Of a DNA stretch of 7,981 bases, positions 6,274-7,981 are shown piece by piece. The first letter of the stretch is position 1. The number at the start of each line of letters is the position of its first letter. Source of the stretch: Candidatus Cloacimonadota bacterium. Its GTDB lineage: Bacteria; Cloacimonadota; Cloacimonadia; Cloacimonadales; TCS61. The notes below the pieces were generated by a model, which had not been told where the DNA came from, ran no database searches, and saw nothing but the letters and a program-made list of their open reading frames with translations. Made by a program: the position numbers and the translations under genes. The stretch lies in contig DAOWES010000226.1 in NCBI GenBank assembly GCA_030638385.1, forward strand, positions 1 through 7,981, in the 5' to 3' direction.

Positions 6274-6768
6274 CTATTTAGAGATTGCTCCAACCGGGCA
6301 AGAACCTTCACAAATGCCACAATTAATACATTCATCTGCATTGATTACTGCTTTGCCGTTTATCATTTCGATAGCATTTACAGGGCATTTGCCGGGGCAA
6401 ATATTACAACTAATACAACTTGCCGGATTAACAGAATAACTTTTGTTTTTACGAATAGCTACCAGCTTGCCATGTTTATCTCTAAGTTTAATGGTCTCTT
6501 TTTCAGAAGTAAATTCAAAGACAGTTAATTTTTCATCTATCATTGCACATTGAGCAGTAAAATTATTTTGTTCCAAAAGTTTGATTTCTCTGGCTGGTAA
6601 CTCTTTTGCTTCAGCAAAAAAGAGTTCAAATTCACCTGATTCAGTTTGGATAAACCAATTATTCTCTGTGTTAATTAATTTCCCATTCAATGAGTTCAGC
6701 TCAATCTTATTTGCTGCAAATAAAGAAAGTAGTACAAGTAAAAGTCCGAGAATAAATGTCTTTTTCAT
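6274..6768 (-). CDS. Predicted exported 2[4Fe-4S] ferredoxin-domain protein
   Basis: This 164-residue protein has three parts. Residues 1-20 (MKKTFILGLLLVLLSLFAAN) look like a Sec signal or signal-anchor with no lipoprotein cysteine. Residues about 21-108 are beta-rich and end in IKLRDKHGKLVA; from memory this resembles small OB-fold-like extracytoplasmic domains, but the assignment is weak. Residues 110-164 hold a bacterial-type ferredoxin domain with C118/C121/C124/C128-P and C147/C150/C153/C157-P, ligating two [4Fe-4S] clusters. The signal predicts the clusters on the outer face, which is unusual because Fe-S proteins are normally folded in the cytoplasm and exported by Tat, and no twin-arginine motif is seen. 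The start is ATG at 6768 with AAGGAG six bases upstream; the open frame runs 30 codons further without a better site. It likely shares a transcript with the CcdA-like gene 136 bases downstream. Its redox partner is unknown. Confidence 0.85.
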   Translation of the reverse strand: MKKTFILGLLLVLLSLFAANKIELNSLNGKLINTENNWFIQTESGEFELFFAEAKELPAREIKLLEQNNFTAQCAMIDEKLTVFEFTSEKETIKLRDKHGKLVAIRKNKSYSVNPASCISCNICPGKCPVNAIEMINGKAVINADECINCGICEGSCPVGAISK

Positions 6769-6829
6769 ATCTATCTCCTTGTTTTTAAGGTCATCATGAC
6801 AGTAAGGTGTCGCGATTTTTTTTTTGCAT

Positions 6830-6858
6830 ATTTGTTTTTTGAGTGATACTTGTGTCAA
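6830..6858 (-). promoter_or_regulatory. Candidate promoter for the ferredoxin/CcdA-like pair
   Basis: A perfect -35 hexamer TTGACA lies at 6858-6853 on the minus strand. With a 17-base spacer the -10 would be ACAAAT (6835-6830), only three of six matches. The -35 sits inside a short inverted repeat CTTG-ACA-CAAG (6859-6849). Another perfect inverted repeat, GTCAT-C-ATGAC (6790-6800), lies in the would-be leader just before the ribosome-binding site. Either could be an operator. The support is moderate for -35 and weak for -10. Confidence 0.3.
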
Positions 6859-6878
6859 GATAGAAAATGGAATTAAGG

Positions 6879-6907
6879 GTTTAGTAGTTTAGGCGTTTAG
6901 TGGTTAG
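6879..6907. repeat. 8-bp tandem repeat of GTTTAG units
   Basis: GTTTAG occurs at 6879, 6887 and 6895, and a degenerate GTTAG at 6903, giving an exact 8-bp period with two variable bases between units. It lies between the mnmE stop and the ferredoxin promoter candidate. On the minus strand it reads as CTAAAC units. From memory such CTAAAC strings are dispersed between genes in some environmental genomes. No function is evident. Confidence 0.65.
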
Positions 6908-6928
6908 TTTATCTTGGTGGCGAACCAT

Positions 6929-7981
6929 TTATTTTCCAATACAAAAATCACTAAAGATGGAATTTAGAATGTCGTCATCGGTGATTTTTCCAATAATTTC
7001 CTCAAGTGCATGGCTTGCTTCTTTTAAATCAAAGGCTGTAAATTCGAAGCCAATTTCTGCTTGAATGGATTCCAACGCTTTTTCAATAGATTGGATAGCC
7101 CGGTTACAAGCGGCTATTTGTCTGGCGTTATTCAGGATTCCTGAGCGGAGATCTTCTTCGGAAATGGTAATTTCACTAAGGAGTTTGTTTTTAATTTCAG
7201 CTAAACCGTCATTGGTTTCTGCAGAAGAGATAAGGTAAGATTTTGCTCGGAAAGAGGCGATAGTCTCTTCATCCAACAATTCAGCTTTATTAAGCACAGT
7301 TATAATTTTATTTTTATCCACAATCTGCGTAAGTTTATCATATTCGCTTTGATTTTCATTCCCATCTATGATAAAAAGTACCTTATGAGAATTTTTAATA
7401 ATATCATAAGAACGTGAAATTCCTATCTGTTCGATTTGATCCTCAGTTTCACGCAATCCGGCTGTATCGAATATTCTTACTAGGTACCCATCTAAAGAGA
7501 TAGCTTCTTCGAGGTAGTCTCGGGTAGTGCCGGGAATAGGGGTAACTATTGCTCGTTCATTTTGTAAGAAGCTATTGAAAATACTAGATTTTCCTACATT
7601 GGGAGCACCAACCAAACTCACGCGCAAACCATCTTTCAAGATCATTCCTTCTTCTCCGGAACTTGCTAGCTTAGTAAGCTCTGCTTGTAAGTTAGAGAGC
7701 TCTTCAAGCAATTTATCTCGATCCAAATCTTCTAGGTCTTGTTCAGAAAAATCAATTTCCAATTCCAATAAAGTACGTTGGTGGGTTAATTTTTTCAAAA
7801 TATCGGAAATGTGATTTCTAAGGCTTCCTTCCAATTGTTGCATTGCTGCCAAGTGCTGGATTTTGGTTTTGGCTGTAAGTAGGTCGCCTACAGCTTCGGC
7901 TTGAGTGAGGCCCATTTTTTCGTTCAAAAAGGCACGTTGAGTGAATTCGCCCGGTTCGGCCAAGCGTGATTGTTCGAGTAA
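6929..7981 (-). CDS. mnmE: tRNA modification GTPase MnmE (5' end missing)
   Basis: MnmE works with MnmG to install the carboxymethylaminomethyl (or aminomethyl) group at C5 of the wobble uridine in certain tRNAs. The reading frame stays open to the right edge (LLEQSR precedes LAEPGEFTQRAFLN), so about the first quarter, the folate-binding N-terminal domain, lies outside the window. Counting from the Leu codon at 7963, the G domain shows G1 GAPNVGKSS (119-127, with the potassium-binding Asn122), G2 TTRD (146-149), G3 DTAG (166-169) and G4 NKAE (225-228). The G4 motif is normally NKxD. The helical domain flanks this on both sides, and the protein ends in the diagnostic CIGK with the catalytic cysteine at 341. 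It is a housekeeping gene whose placement next to the ferredoxin gene is probably incidental. Confidence 0.97.
   Translation of the reverse strand, partial: LLEQSRLAEPGEFTQRAFLNEKMGLTQAEAVGDLLTAKTKIQHLAAMQQLEGSLRNHISDILKKLTHQRTLLELEIDFSEQDLEDLDRDKLLEELSNLQAELTKLASSGEEGMILKDGLRVSLVGAPNVGKSSIFNSFLQNERAIVTPIPGTTRDYLEEAISLDGYLVRIFDTAGLRETEDQIEQIGISRSYDIIKNSHKVLFIIDGNENQSEYDKLTQIVDKNKIITVLNKAELLDEETIASFRAKSYLISSAETNDGLAEIKNKLLSEITISEEDLRSGILNNARQIAACNRAIQSIEKALESIQAEIGFEFTAFDLKEASHALEEIIGKITDDDILNSIFSDFCIGK

Noticed and set aside
6769..6858. 30-residue N-terminal extension of the ferredoxin protein
   Set aside because: The downstream ATG has an ideal AAGGAG site and begins a normal signal peptide; the extension contains the promoter region.

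Overview
This window reads as part of the chromosome of a low-GC, strictly anaerobic bacterium. Every gene I can support lies on the minus strand, so transcription runs from high to low coordinates. The trimeric-type [FeFe] hydrogenase, the A+T-rich codon use and the short period repeats between genes remind me of Candidatus Cloacimonadota (Cloacimonetes). That placement is inference from memory, and another fermentative or syntrophic anaerobe is possible.

In transcription order: (1) 7981-6929 is the 3' part of mnmE, the tRNA-modification GTPase, running off the right edge. (2) 6768-6274 encodes a small protein with an N-terminal export signal, a beta-rich middle and a C-terminal 2[4Fe-4S] ferredoxin domain. 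It is followed by an in-frame hydrophobic mini-reading frame that lacks a normal start codon. (3) 6137-5142 is a six-helix CcdA/DsbD-type membrane protein with an unrecognised soluble C-terminal domain. (4) After an intergenic region carrying a promoter candidate, 4842-633 holds a four-gene [FeFe]-hydrogenase operon in the order hndB-like, NuoE-like (HydC/HndA), NuoF-like (HydB/HndC) and catalytic HydA/HndD. The operon ends in a strong stem-loop terminator. (5) 560-246 is a thioredoxin-like protein beginning just after that terminator. (6) 1-245 is non-coding, with short tandem repeats and a structured inverted-repeat element.

The hydrogenase should couple NAD(H) to H2. NADH would bind the FMN-containing HydB, electrons would pass through the [2Fe-2S] HydC and the Fe-S relay of HydA, and protons would be reduced at the H-cluster. 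The striking point is reduced wiring. The HndB-like subunit has no cysteine at all. The N-terminal thioredoxin-fold domain of HydB has lost all four [2Fe-2S] ligands position by position. HydB also stops before the C-terminal 2[4Fe-4S] domain found in electron-bifurcating relatives. The folds are kept but the clusters are gone, which points to an altered, perhaps ferredoxin-independent, hydrogenase.

A second theme is a possible transmembrane redox relay. A cytoplasmic thioredoxin-like protein, a CcdA-like thiol transporter and a ferredoxin predicted to lie outside the membrane are all encoded within about 6.5 kb. Their functional link is a hypothesis.
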